A stretch of 64,000 bases of DNA from Oscillospiraceae bacterium (GTDB taxonomy: Bacteria > Bacillota > Clostridia > Oscillospirales > Ruminococcaceae): the NCBI GenBank assembly GCA_017848055.1, contig JAGALZ010000035.1, positions 97,402-161,401 of the forward strand, given 5' to 3'. The notes under the pieces are model-generated. The model made no database searches. It was given only the letters and a program-made list of their open reading frames with translations, and was not told where the DNA came from. This document shows, in pieces, positions 1 to 7,138 of the stretch. The position numbers and the translations under genes were made by a program. The stretch's first letter is position 1; every line of letters starts with the position of its first letter.

Positions 1-157
1 AGTGGTTGACATGCACGGCAAAGACATCGTATCCAAGCTTTTTCAAACACAAAGAGAGTGACACACTATCCGCACCTCCTGAGAGGCCTACGAGGACAGG
101 TTCACCCACTTTGAGCATATTATATTTTTCGATTGTAGCGAAAACTTTATTCTGCAT
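1..157 (-). CDS. tilS: tRNA(Ile)-lysidine synthase, N-terminal 52 residues (runs off window)
   Basis: TilS converts the wobble cytidine of the CAU-anticodon tRNA-Ile to lysidine so that it reads AUA codons. Only the first 52 residues are in the window. They contain the PP-loop ATP-pyrophosphatase motif SGGADSV followed by the VHVNH strand typical of TilS. The ATG at 157 lies 1 nt after the dnaB stop, so it is probably translationally coupled and last or near-last in the gdpP-rplI-dnaB operon. The 3' part lies outside the window, so full length and C-terminal domains cannot be judged. Confidence 0.85.
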   Translation of the reverse strand, partial: MQNKVFATIEKYNMLKVGEPVLVGLSGGADSVSLSLCLKKLGYDVFAVHVNH

Positions 158-158
158 T

Positions 159-1517
159 TTAATTATCTGATTCTTCTCTGTAATCAATATTACGGAACAA
201 TGTATATTCACCGAGCCAGCCAAGCTTAACGGTTGCTGTTGAACCGTGACGGTTTTTAGAAACTATACATTCACTGGTTGACTGGTCAGCACTCTCCTTA
301 TCATAATAGCCTTCTCTATACAAAAACAGGATAATATCAGCATCCTGCTCGATAGAGCCTGATTCTCTGAGGTCAGAGAGCAGCGGTCTTTTATCAGGTC
401 TTCCTTCAACGCCACGATTAAGCTGAGAAAGAATGATAACCGGAATTTTAAGCTCTTTAGCCATGAGCTTGAGCTGTCTTGTAATCTCAGAAATCTCAGT
501 AACACGGTTTGTATGTCTGTTCGGGCTGGACATAAGCTGGAGATAGTCGATTATAACCAGTCCGCAGTTTGGTATTCTTCTGGCTTTTGCCTTAATCTGA
601 GGAACGGTAATACCTGGAGTTTCGTCGAGATAAATAGGCATTTTAGCAAGGTCATCAGCACCTCTTGCGAGCTTCTGCCACTCGTCGGCACTGATTTCAC
701 CTGACCTTAATGAATTATTATTGACCAAAGAAGCGGATGCAAGCATTCTTGTAACAAGCTGTTCCTTACCCATTTCGAGAGAGAAAATTGCAACGCTTCT
801 CGGATTATTCCCCTTGCAGACGTTAGTTGCAACGTTAAGTGCAAATGCAGACTTACCCATACCCGGTCTTGCAGCAAGAACGATAAGGTCTGTGTCATTA
901 AGACCAGTCATAACGCTGTCGAGCAGGTTAAATCCGGTTTTTGTACCGAGATATTTTTCCTTTTCACTTCCGCTTATCTGCTGAAGCTTTTCAAGTGCAG
1001 GAACAATTACGTCATCAATTCTGCTCATCCCGTCGGCAATTCTGCCCTGGCGGATATCATAAATCTTCTGTTCAGCACTATCAAGCAGCGTAGAAGAATC
1101 GATAGCAGAATCATTCGCCAGCTTCAATATATCGTTTGCTGCCGCAATAAGTGACCTTTTCTGATACATCTGGTCAACGATTTCGCAATAGCTCTTGATA
1201 TTCGAAACAGAAGGAACACCCTCCATAATTCCGCTGAGGTAAGCTTTTGCCATAGCCTCAGTCTGGAAAATCCCCATTGCTACTGCTTCATTTACCAGCA
1301 CAACAAAGTCGATATCCCTACCTACCGAAAAGAGTCTTACGATAATCGAAAACAACTTCTTATGATTTTCCTGATAGAAATGCTCGGGCTTCAGACACTC
1401 CAGAACTATCGGAACAACATTCGGGTCAACCAGCATACTGCCGAGGACCGTCTGTTCAGCTTCAATACTATTCGGTTGTTCAATCCCTAAAAATTCGTTG
1501 TTAGTTTTTAAATCCAT
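159..1517 (-). CDS. dnaB: Replicative DNA helicase DnaB
   Basis: Hexameric 5'-3' helicase of the replication fork (called DnaC in Bacillus). The 452-residue length is normal. The N-terminal primase-interacting domain spans about residues 15-120. The RecA-like ATPase domain carries Walker A ARPGMGKSAF near residue 217 and the Walker B-type IIDYLQLM. No intein or insertion interrupts it. Its start codon overlaps the rplI stop codon (TAATG), so the two are translationally coupled. rplI-dnaB downstream of gdpP is the usual Firmicutes arrangement. Confidence 0.97.
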   Translation of the reverse strand: MDLKTNNEFLGIEQPNSIEAEQTVLGSMLVDPNVVPIVLECLKPEHFYQENHKKLFSIIVRLFSVGRDIDFVVLVNEAVAMGIFQTEAMAKAYLSGIMEGVPSVSNIKSYCEIVDQMYQKRSLIAAANDILKLANDSAIDSSTLLDSAEQKIYDIRQGRIADGMSRIDDVIVPALEKLQQISGSEKEKYLGTKTGFNLLDSVMTGLNDTDLIVLAARPGMGKSAFALNVATNVCKGNNPRSVAIFSLEMGKEQLVTRMLASASLVNNNSLRSGEISADEWQKLARGADDLAKMPIYLDETPGITVPQIKAKARRIPNCGLVIIDYLQLMSSPNRHTNRVTEISEITRQLKLMAKELKIPVIILSQLNRGVEGRPDKRPLLSDLRESGSIEQDADIILFLYREGYYDKESADQSTSECIVSKNRHGSTATVKLGWLGEYTLFRNIDYREESDN

Positions 1518-1963
1518 TATTCCTCAACTGCCTTGACTGTCATTTTGAAGCTGACACCCTGTGAGAGCTTGATTTCAGCTGTATAGCTACCGAATGCTTT
1601 AATTTCGTTTGCAAGAGAAATCTTTTTCTTATCGAGAGCAACACCATATTCCTTCTTTACTGCATCTGCAACATTACCTGCAGTAATTGCACCGAAGAGC
1701 TTACCGCCCTGGCCTGCTTTTGCACTGATTGAAACAATTTTATCGTTGAGCTTTTCCTTGATTGCGAGATTCTCAGCCTTTTCGACATCAAGCTTATGCT
1801 GCTCAGATGCCTTCTTGCCGTTAAGCTCGTTAATATTCTTCGCAGTAGCTTCAAGAGCAAATCCCTTTGCAATAAGATAATTTCTTCCGTATCCATCTGC
1901 TACATTGATAAGGTCGCCTGCCTTACCGCTTCCCTTTACGTCCTTAATAAGAATTACTTTCAT
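1517..1963 (-). CDS. rplI: 50S ribosomal protein L9
   Basis: Large-subunit protein at the base of the L1 stalk. It is 148 residues, the standard size. The N-terminal domain begins MKVILIKDVKGSGKAGD and includes the conserved GYGRNYLI(A)KGFA stretch. A long connecting helix (about 42-75) leads to the C-terminal domain with the GKLFGAIT motif. An AGGAAA-type ribosome site precedes the start, 15 nt after the gdpP stop. It is co-transcribed with gdpP and coupled to dnaB. Confidence 0.98.
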   Translation of the reverse strand: MKVILIKDVKGSGKAGDLINVADGYGRNYLIAKGFALEATAKNINELNGKKASEQHKLDVEKAENLAIKEKLNDKIVSISAKAGQGGKLFGAITAGNVADAVKKEYGVALDKKKISLANEIKAFGSYTAEIKLSQGVSFKMTVKAVEE

Positions 1964-1978
1964 ATTTCATTTTCCTTT

Positions 1979-3952
1979 CTAAGCATTTATATTTGTTTTT
2001 TCGATATAACCATCAATTGCAGCAACAAGTCTGTATCTTGCTTCACGAAGGGATGTGTCAAGCTGTGCACCTGCCATAGTCTGGTGTCCGCCGCCGCCCA
2101 ATTCCTCCATAACAAGCTGCACGTTGAAGTTTCCAAGACTTCTTGCCGAAATATTTATTCTTCCGTCAGCTTCATACAATACAAACGAAGAATTTACACC
2201 TTCGATTCCTAAAAGCTCATCAGCAGCCTGCGCTGCAGCAATACGCATTTCAGGTGAAGTTGCTCTGGCGGTTGCCAACGCACAGCCTTTATATATCTCT
2301 GAGTTTGTAATGAGCATAGATTTTTGCTGATAGGTTTCAATTGAGCTTGCAAAGAAGTTCTTTACAGAAACAGTATCGGCACCAAGCTTTCTGAGATATG
2401 CGGCAGCTTCAAAGGTTCTAACACCGGTTCTCATAACGAAATTCTTTGTATCAAGCATTATACCCGCAAGCAACGCTTCAGCCTCATTAGCAGAAAGTCT
2501 GCACTCGTTTCCGAAATACTGCACAAGTTCAGCAACCATTTCAGAAGCAGATGATGCAAGAGGTTCATTGTAGAAAATTACAGGATTATCTATCGCCTTG
2601 ACCATTCGTCTGTGGTGGTCGATAACAACCACCTTATGCGACGCTGAAAGTAGCTCAGTGCTGTCAACGAAATCAGGGTTATGGGTATCGACAACTACAA
2701 GAAGCGAACCTTCATCGCTGGCTTCAAGGGCTGTTTGAGGAGCAATAAAGAAGTTATCCTTCTCCTTTGGACGCATATAGTCGATAAGCTGTGTTGCGAG
2801 ATTCCTTTCCGGATTTACAACTACATACGCTGCAGTTCCCATCTGTCTGATAACTGCACAAAGTCCGATTGCGGCACCGACAGCATCAAGGTCGGCATTT
2901 GCGTGACCCATAATGAAAACACGGTTACTTTCTCTGATAAGGTCTTTAAGTGCACTTGCAATAATACGTGTTTTAACCTTTGTCTGCTTTTCGACACCCT
3001 TAGATACTCCGCCGTAAAACTCAAAACCATTTACAGTTTTAACTGCAGCCTGGTCGCCGCCACGTCCGAAGCACATATCAAGTCCTTGCTTTGCAAACTC
3101 CGCACTTTCAGCGAGAGTTTTTCCGCCAAGGCCTACGCCGATTGAGAGCGTTACCGTTGCTCTTTCGCCTACCAGAATTTCTCTTGCTTTGTCAAGAATC
3201 TGGAATCTTCCGTCAATCATAGTTTTGAGATATCTGTATTCAAGTACCACGAGGAACTGAGTGGAAGATAGCTTTCTGACAACACCTGTTGTTGTATCAA
3301 AGAATGATTCCATAAGCTTTTCAAGCTCTGCATAAACGTTTGCCTTTTCGCTTTCACGAAGATTCTGCAAAAGGTCTTCATAGTTATCCACTGCGACGAG
3401 CATTACAGAAGGACGTGACTGCTTATACTCAAAATCAAGCTCGACAAAGTCGGTTATTTCATTAAAATAAACCATTGACAGTACGGCATCATTCTGTTCG
3501 TTTGAAATAGCCTTCACACGGTAATACTTATCATCAAGATTAACAATATTACCCTTTGCTGAGTAAAGCTTTTCAAAGTCGAAATCTGCAAGGTCACCGA
3601 TATACATACGGTAAGCTTCATTCTCGCTCAGAACTTTAGCGTCAAACTCTTTATTCATCCATATAATCTGTTTTTTGTCATCTATAATGACAACCGGAGC
3701 GGGAAAATTATATAGCGATTCCTTTTCCGTCCTTGTAATTTCTGAGGTCATCCGCATGATGTATTTCTTCAGAAGTCCCGAAGAAATTATTGTCATTACT
3801 ATTACAACAAATGCACCCACAACAGAAACAACAAGTAATACAGCACCGAATGAGGATTTAGACGGAGTATTATACATATTCCACGAAGCTATCACCGCAG
3901 TCAGCGCAACAACAGTAAGAAGCAGATACTGGACAAGATTATATCTTTTCAT
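1979..3952 (-). CDS. gdpP: Cyclic-di-AMP phosphodiesterase GdpP (DHH/DHHA1)
   Basis: Membrane enzyme that hydrolyses c-di-AMP to pApA and so sets the level of this second messenger in potassium and cell-wall homeostasis. The 657 residues contain two N-terminal membrane helices (about 10-60), a degenerate PAS domain (about 75-180), a degenerate GGDEF domain (about 190-310) without an intact GGDEF motif, then DHH and DHHA1 domains. Metal-binding motifs visible are NADLDAVG, VVDTHNPD and VIDHHRR, and the C-terminal GGGGH motif near residue 625. It is the first gene of the gdpP-rplI-dnaB-tilS operon, with its own promoter at 3985-4013. Confidence 0.93.
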   Translation of the reverse strand: MKRYNLVQYLLLTVVALTAVIASWNMYNTPSKSSFGAVLLVVSVVGAFVVIVMTIISSGLLKKYIMRMTSEITRTEKESLYNFPAPVVIIDDKKQIIWMNKEFDAKVLSENEAYRMYIGDLADFDFEKLYSAKGNIVNLDDKYYRVKAISNEQNDAVLSMVYFNEITDFVELDFEYKQSRPSVMLVAVDNYEDLLQNLRESEKANVYAELEKLMESFFDTTTGVVRKLSSTQFLVVLEYRYLKTMIDGRFQILDKAREILVGERATVTLSIGVGLGGKTLAESAEFAKQGLDMCFGRGGDQAAVKTVNGFEFYGGVSKGVEKQTKVKTRIIASALKDLIRESNRVFIMGHANADLDAVGAAIGLCAVIRQMGTAAYVVVNPERNLATQLIDYMRPKEKDNFFIAPQTALEASDEGSLLVVVDTHNPDFVDSTELLSASHKVVVIDHHRRMVKAIDNPVIFYNEPLASSASEMVAELVQYFGNECRLSANEAEALLAGIMLDTKNFVMRTGVRTFEAAAYLRKLGADTVSVKNFFASSIETYQQKSMLITNSEIYKGCALATARATSPEMRIAAAQAADELLGIEGVNSSFVLYEADGRINISARSLGNFNVQLVMEELGGGGHQTMAGAQLDTSLREARYRLVAAIDGYIEKTNINA

Positions 3953-3984
3953 AAGCCTATTTGCCTTTCTGATAATATGCTTTT

Positions 3985-4013
3985 ATTCTACTATATTTAA
4001 TTAAAATTGTCAA
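3985..4013 (-). promoter_or_regulatory. Promoter of gdpP operon
   Basis: On the minus strand a perfect -35 TTGACA (4008-4013) is followed by a 17-nt spacer and a -10 TAGAAT (3985-3990). It lies about 33 nt upstream of the gdpP start. Confidence 0.8.
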
Positions 4014-4046
4014 TGTATAACCCCTCTTACAGACAACTTTTTATTA

Positions 4047-4076
4047 TTAACGAAAAGACATCATACTGAGTATAAT
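4047..4076 (+). promoter_or_regulatory. Probable promoter of the MecA-like gene
   Basis: A perfect -10 TATAAT (4071-4076) has a weak -35 candidate TTAACG (4047-4052) with an 18-nt spacer. It lies 21 nt upstream of the gene start and diverges from the gdpP promoter. Confidence 0.5.
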
Positions 4077-4097
4077 AAATCAGAAAGGGGTAGAGAT

Positions 4098-4649
4098 ATG
4101 ACAATAACAAAGCTGGGAAAATCAAGCGTCAAAATGACATTCTGCGAGCAGGAAGCATCGATAATTGAAGAAGCATTTTACACATACAATTATAGACTTT
4201 CATCGAAAATCATAATTGTATGGTTGATTATCTGCGTACAGAACAGATACGAAATCAAAATCGGCAAAAATGTAACGATAGAGCTTCTTAAAAACGGTCA
4301 AGAAGCAACGCTATACATATCGGGATACACGCCGAAGTATCACATTTCCGAGAATATGACAAAGACATACAAATGCAGAATAAAAAAACAGCTTGTCTGT
4401 TATTTCGAAGATACAGACAAGCTGAAAAAGTTTGCAAAGTTCATCTACTGTCAGGGTTATGCGATAAAGCAAGACAGTTTATATTCAGATAAGAAGGGAT
4501 ATCTGCTGATTATTGACGGAAATATCCCAACTGAAATTATTTGTGAATACTGCTACGATTACCAGACAGCAACGAACAAATCAATCGACAAATCACATTA
4601 TAAACTGATAAGAGAAAACGGAGCAATCAAAGCTATTGCAGAGCTTTGA
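4098..4649 (+). CDS. Divergent MecA-like adaptor protein (tentative)
   Basis: An unassigned 183-residue protein with a clear AAAGGGG ribosome site. I see a MecA-like pattern. The short N-terminal segment has the L..SSVKMTF style of start. A C-terminal alpha/beta domain (about 105-183) has the order FED-LKKFAKF, LY..KKGYLLI, EYCYDY, and a closing YKLIRENGAIKAI, which resembles the ClpC-binding domain of MecA (FEDF..L..LA, LY.Y...YYL, SEYG, L.E.G..I..DNA). The acidic middle linker usual in MecA is missing. If correct it would deliver substrates to ClpC, but no ClpC is in the window. The family assignment is inference from motif order. Its 3' end overlaps the convergent rpe gene by 17 nt. Confidence 0.5.
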   Translation: MTITKLGKSSVKMTFCEQEASIIEEAFYTYNYRLSSKIIIVWLIICVQNRYEIKIGKNVTIELLKNGQEATLYISGYTPKYHISENMTKTYKCRIKKQLVCYFEDTDKLKKFAKFIYCQGYAIKQDSLYSDKKGYLLIIDGNIPTEIICEYCYDYQTATNKSIDKSHYKLIRENGAIKAIAEL

Positions 4650-5286
4650 TTTTTGCAATCTCCTCAGCCATGCTCTCAGCTTTGAACAGATATGTGCCAG
4701 AAACAATAACATTTGCACCGGCTTCAACAGCATCAGATACAGTATTTGCGTTAATACCGCCATCAACCTCGATATCAAGATTCAACGATAATTCATCTGA
4801 ATATTTTCTTAAGAATCTCACCTTATCAAGTGTTTCAACGATAAACGACTGACCGCCAAAGCCGGGCTCGACTGTCATTACAAGAACCATATCAACCTTA
4901 TCTATATAGCGAACAATAGTATTGACAGGTGTATTAGGCTTAATCGAGATGCCTACCTTTGCACCTGTTTTTCTGATTGCTTCAATTGTTGCATCGACAT
5001 CAGAACAAGCCTCTGTATGAACTGTAATTATATCGGCACCGTTGTCTGCAAAGACCTTAACATATCTGATTGGTTCATCAATCATAAGGTGGACATCAAG
5101 CGGAACCTTTGAACATTTCTTTGCAGCCTGTAAAAGTGGAATACCGAAGCTTATATTATTCACGAACATTCCATCCATCACATCAAAGTGGATATAATCG
5201 CTTCCACAAAGGCAAGCTTTTTCAATTTCTTCGCCAAGCTTCAGAAAATCGCAGCTGAGCAACGAAGGAGAAACTTTTATCTGCAT
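4633..5286 (-). CDS. rpe: Ribulose-phosphate 3-epimerase
   Basis: Interconverts D-ribulose 5-phosphate and D-xylulose 5-phosphate in the pentose phosphate pathway. At 217 residues it is a normal single TIM barrel. Metal and catalytic motifs are in place: LSCDFLKLGEE at strand 1, HFDVMDG (about 33-39), DVHLMI (about 65-70), VLVMTVEPGFGGQ (about 133-145) and VDGGIN (about 175). It stands alone, with a consensus promoter just upstream, and its end overlaps the convergent MecA-like gene. Confidence 0.96.
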   Translation of the reverse strand: MQIKVSPSLLSCDFLKLGEEIEKACLCGSDYIHFDVMDGMFVNNISFGIPLLQAAKKCSKVPLDVHLMIDEPIRYVKVFADNGADIITVHTEACSDVDATIEAIRKTGAKVGISIKPNTPVNTIVRYIDKVDMVLVMTVEPGFGGQSFIVETLDKVRFLRKYSDELSLNLDIEVDGGINANTVSDAVEAGANVIVSGTYLFKAESMAEEIAKIKALQ

Positions 5287-5322
5287 AAATAATACCTCTG
5301 AATACTATAAAACTGTAATTTA

Positions 5323-5351
5323 ATTATAACCGAAAACAAAATAATCGTCAA
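5323..5351 (-). promoter_or_regulatory. Promoter of rpe
   Basis: Minus-strand -35 TTGACG (5346-5351), 17-nt spacer and perfect -10 TATAAT (5323-5328), ending 37 nt before the rpe start. An AGAGG ribosome site precedes the ATG. Confidence 0.82.
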
Positions 5352-5375
5352 CTGTCGAATTAAACATAAAATGAT

Positions 5376-5407
5376 AAAGTCCGACACACTTTTTCGTATC
5401 GGACTTT
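5376..5407 (-). terminator. Perfect 9-bp hairpin between the large ncRNA and rpe
   Basis: AAAGTCCGA (5376-5384) pairs perfectly with TCGGACTTT (5399-5407) across a 14-nt loop. The U-run on either strand is weak. It could be a backup terminator for the minus-strand RNA ahead of the rpe promoter, or a processing element. The strand is inferred from neighbours. Confidence 0.45.
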
Positions 5408-5485
5408 ACTATATATCAACAGCTGAACGATTGCTCCTTCGCTGATGATACATATTATGCACAAAACCGCTTTCTTGCGACAATT

Positions 5486-5511
5486 AAAAAGCGGAGCACT
5501 GAGCTCCGCTT
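5486..5511 (-). terminator. Intrinsic terminator of the large ncRNA
   Basis: AAGCGGAGC (5489-5497) and GCTCCGCTT (5503-5511) form a perfect 9-bp GC-rich stem with a 5-nt loop. On the minus strand the stem runs into a U tract (complement of 5486-5490). No minus-strand protein gene lies upstream to explain it, so it marks the end of a noncoding transcript. Confidence 0.88.
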
Positions 5512-6361
5512 ATAATATCTGAATAAGCCTTAAGTTTCTGGTGGAATCACTCCCTAAGCTTTAATATTGAGATTGCGTACTACAAAAATCATATGCAGCA
5601 CTCCCTTTTCTAGAAACTTATCTTTGATTCACTTCGCTTTGCATTTCTGCTAAAGCTATACTTAAGTCATTGGACTCAACCTTTCAAACTGAATTTTGGT
5701 CGATGATTAAACTGAAAGTCTTGGTGGACTCACTCCTGACATATTAAATATTTCTTAGTTTTGTGCCTATAATCATATGCACCACTCCGAATATTTTAAT
5801 TATATCCTATGCAGAGAACCTTGTCTTCTGCAATCTGATTATCTCATCGGAATCACCTTTCAAATCAACTTATTACTTGAAGATATTTACCTCTCATATT
5901 TACTTGCTAAGGTCAAACTAATCAGTACATCGGACTCACTCCTATTTACTATTTCTTAATCATATTCCCCAGCTTTGATAAAATCATCGTAATCGCCTCA
6001 TTATTTGAAATGTATTTATTCAATTGTAACTTCTGCTCCCCTGCTTGTATTATTTCTTGTCAGATTATCGGGTGCAGCTCTATAACGGTCTTTTATATAC
6101 TTTAAGTTTGGGCTTTGAAGGATTTACCTTGTCTTAGCCTTATTCGGTGACCTGAGAGCCACTCGGGAAGCTTGATGATGTGATTTCACTGTCCACCGGA
6201 CTCACCACTTTCTTTATAGATTTCAGAACTATCTGTGCAGCTTTCTTGCGCTTAGTTAATCTAATATCACTGATTACGCTTTATCTGTTTTTCACAGCGT
6301 CTGTAACTTAGTACCGGGAGCTTCAGATTCCCTCTCGGTTATCTGCTTTACTCTTTTCCTT
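5489..6361 (-). ncRNA. Candidate large structured noncoding RNA, about 870 nt, class unknown
   Basis: A minus-strand transcription unit bounded by a consensus promoter (6368-6396) and a strong intrinsic terminator (5486-5511), with no credible reading frame between them. The RNA (read 5'-3' on the minus strand) contains many local hairpins. Examples are GTCC-GGT-GGAC near 6190-6201, a GCAGA/TCTGC stem near 5809-5830, and CTTTCA/TGAAAG pairing between about 5682 and 5717. Its 3' two-thirds is three diverged copies of a module built from short GG(A)GUGA-type motifs. Size, complexity and isolation resemble the giant bacterial RNA classes (GOLLD, ROOL, OLE), but I cannot identify it as any of them from sequence. 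It is not a tmRNA or RNase P: no CCA end and no GAGGAAAGUCC core. It lies divergent to the DUF1292 gene. Confidence 0.7.
5539..6008 (-). repeat. Three diverged tandem modules inside the large ncRNA
   Basis: On the minus strand three ordered motifs recur: C-type (GGTGATTCC-GATGA), D-type (GGAGTG.TGC-ATATGATT) and E-type (GGAGTGAGTCC). Approximate plus coordinates are C 5982-6000, D 5958-5973, E 5926-5943; then C 5845-5864, D 5771-5790, E 5721-5738; then C 5667-5688, D 5588-5606, E 5539-5556. A lone E-like copy sits at 6191-6211. The D-to-E link AAGAAATA...GGAGTGAGTCC is almost the same in modules 1 and 2, which supports duplication. Spacers vary in length, partly from an inserted hairpin in module 2. 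Confidence 0.65.
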
Positions 6362-6367
6362 GACTAT

Positions 6368-6396
6368 AATATACCACATCTTTTGTCACTTGTCAA
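6368..6396 (-). promoter_or_regulatory. Promoter of the large ncRNA
   Basis: Minus strand: perfect -35 TTGACA (6391-6396), 17-nt spacer, -10 TATATT (6368-6373), predicting transcription from about 6361. No ribosome site or start codon with a long frame follows. Confidence 0.85.
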
Positions 6397-6455
6397 TAGT
6401 TTTTTTCAACTTTTTATAATCTTTTTTATTTAACATTACTTTTACTAAATACATC

Positions 6456-6484
6456 TTGACATTCGATTTTAAATATTATATAAT
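6456..6484 (+). promoter_or_regulatory. Promoter of the DUF1292 gene
   Basis: Perfect -35 TTGACA (6456-6461), 17-nt spacer and perfect -10 TATAAT (6479-6484). The leader is about 60 nt. It is back-to-back with the ncRNA promoter, 60 nt apart. Confidence 0.88.
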
Positions 6485-6550
6485 AAAAGTGTTGCAGCGG
6501 TTGTTGCGGCATTTTTTATAATTTTTGAATGTTTTAGGAGGTTATCTTTT

Positions 6551-6856
6551 ATGTCAGAAAACGAGATGAACTACACCCCTGACCTTTATACACTTGTAGA
6601 TGATGAAGGTAATGAGCAGACATTTGAGATGCTCGACGCTATGGAATACAACGGAGAAACCTATTACGCTCTTACTCCTTATCCGGAAGACCTTGACAAT
6701 GACGGAGAGGTTGTTATCCTCAAGAAGGTTATAGAGAACGACGAAGAAATTATGGTTTCCATTGAAGATGATGACGAATACGAAGAAGTCGGAAACAAGT
6801 TCATGGAACGTATCGAGGATATGTTCGAGTTTGATGACGAGGAGTCCCAGGACTAG
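6551..6856 (+). CDS. DUF1292 domain protein (YrzB-like)
   Basis: A small, very acidic protein of 101 residues. The DUF1292 fold spans about residues 10-75 (LYTLVDDEGNEQTFEMLD, then YYALTPY, VVILKKV), followed by an acidic tail. The function of this widespread Firmicutes family is unknown. In many relatives it is linked to ruvX and alaS, neither of which is here. A TTAGGAGG ribosome site sits 9 nt upstream. It is flanked by two noncoding RNA candidates, and no terminator is seen before the downstream RNA promoter. Confidence 0.9.
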   Translation: MSENEMNYTPDLYTLVDDEGNEQTFEMLDAMEYNGETYYALTPYPEDLDNDGEVVILKKVIENDEEIMVSIEDDDEYEEVGNKFMERIEDMFEFDDEESQD

Positions 6857-6884
6857 TAAATTGTCACACTTCCCATTTTTTCCT

Positions 6885-6913
6885 GTTGATTTTTAAGAAC
6901 TTTTATTGTATAA
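6885..6913 (+). promoter_or_regulatory. Promoter of the 6S-like RNA
   Basis: -35 TTGATT (6885-6890), 17-nt spacer, perfect -10 TATAAT (6908-6913). The predicted start is about 6920, just before the closing stem of the RNA. Confidence 0.82.
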
Positions 6914-6919
6914 TTGCTT

Positions 6920-7135
6920 TAGAAAGTTTTCTGCCTTGTGCGAGTGCACAGCTTTTATAATCCAACACTTGATAAAAGGAAGTCCTGCTCTTTTTGCGGA
7001 TTGCAGACCTCCCGCCGCCACCGCTTTTGCCGTGTGCGATACGGATGCTGGGAGCGAGAAACATAAAGGGGGACGTTATCCACCCTGCTAAAGGCGGGTT
7101 TTATTCACTGTGTATCGGCAAGGCGGAGTAATTTG
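6920..7135 (+). ncRNA. ssrS: Structured RNA, probably 6S RNA
   Basis: A promoter-to-terminator unit without a gene. Its ends form a long interrupted closing stem: TGCCTTG (about 6931-6937) pairs with CAAGGCG (about 7118-7124), and the adjoining TGCACAG pairs with CTGTGTA. Inside are a CTTTTAT/ATAAAAG hairpin on the 5' side, an ACCC/GGGT hairpin on the 3' side, and an apical arm with GTCC/GGAC, CTCCC/GGGAG and CCGT/ACGG pairings. About 200 nt, a double-stranded rod and a large central bubble fit 6S RNA, which sequesters housekeeping RNA polymerase. No SRP-RNA, RNase P or tmRNA signature was seen. That it is a structured RNA is well supported. The 6S label is inference. Confidence 0.6.
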
Positions 7136-7138
7136 AAC

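Noticed and set aside
5777..5959. Plus-strand 60-codon open frame across the large ncRNA
   Set aside because: No ribosome site, leucine/serine-rich chance translation, and it runs antisense to a promoter-terminator unit.
5539..6008. CRISPR-like array
   Set aside because: The repeats are short, diverged, irregularly spaced and alternate between three motif types; there are no uniform spacers and no cas genes.
6906..7091. 61-codon plus-strand frame overlapping the 6S-like RNA
   Set aside because: It begins at the -10 element, has no ribosome site, and the region forms the RNA's closing stem.
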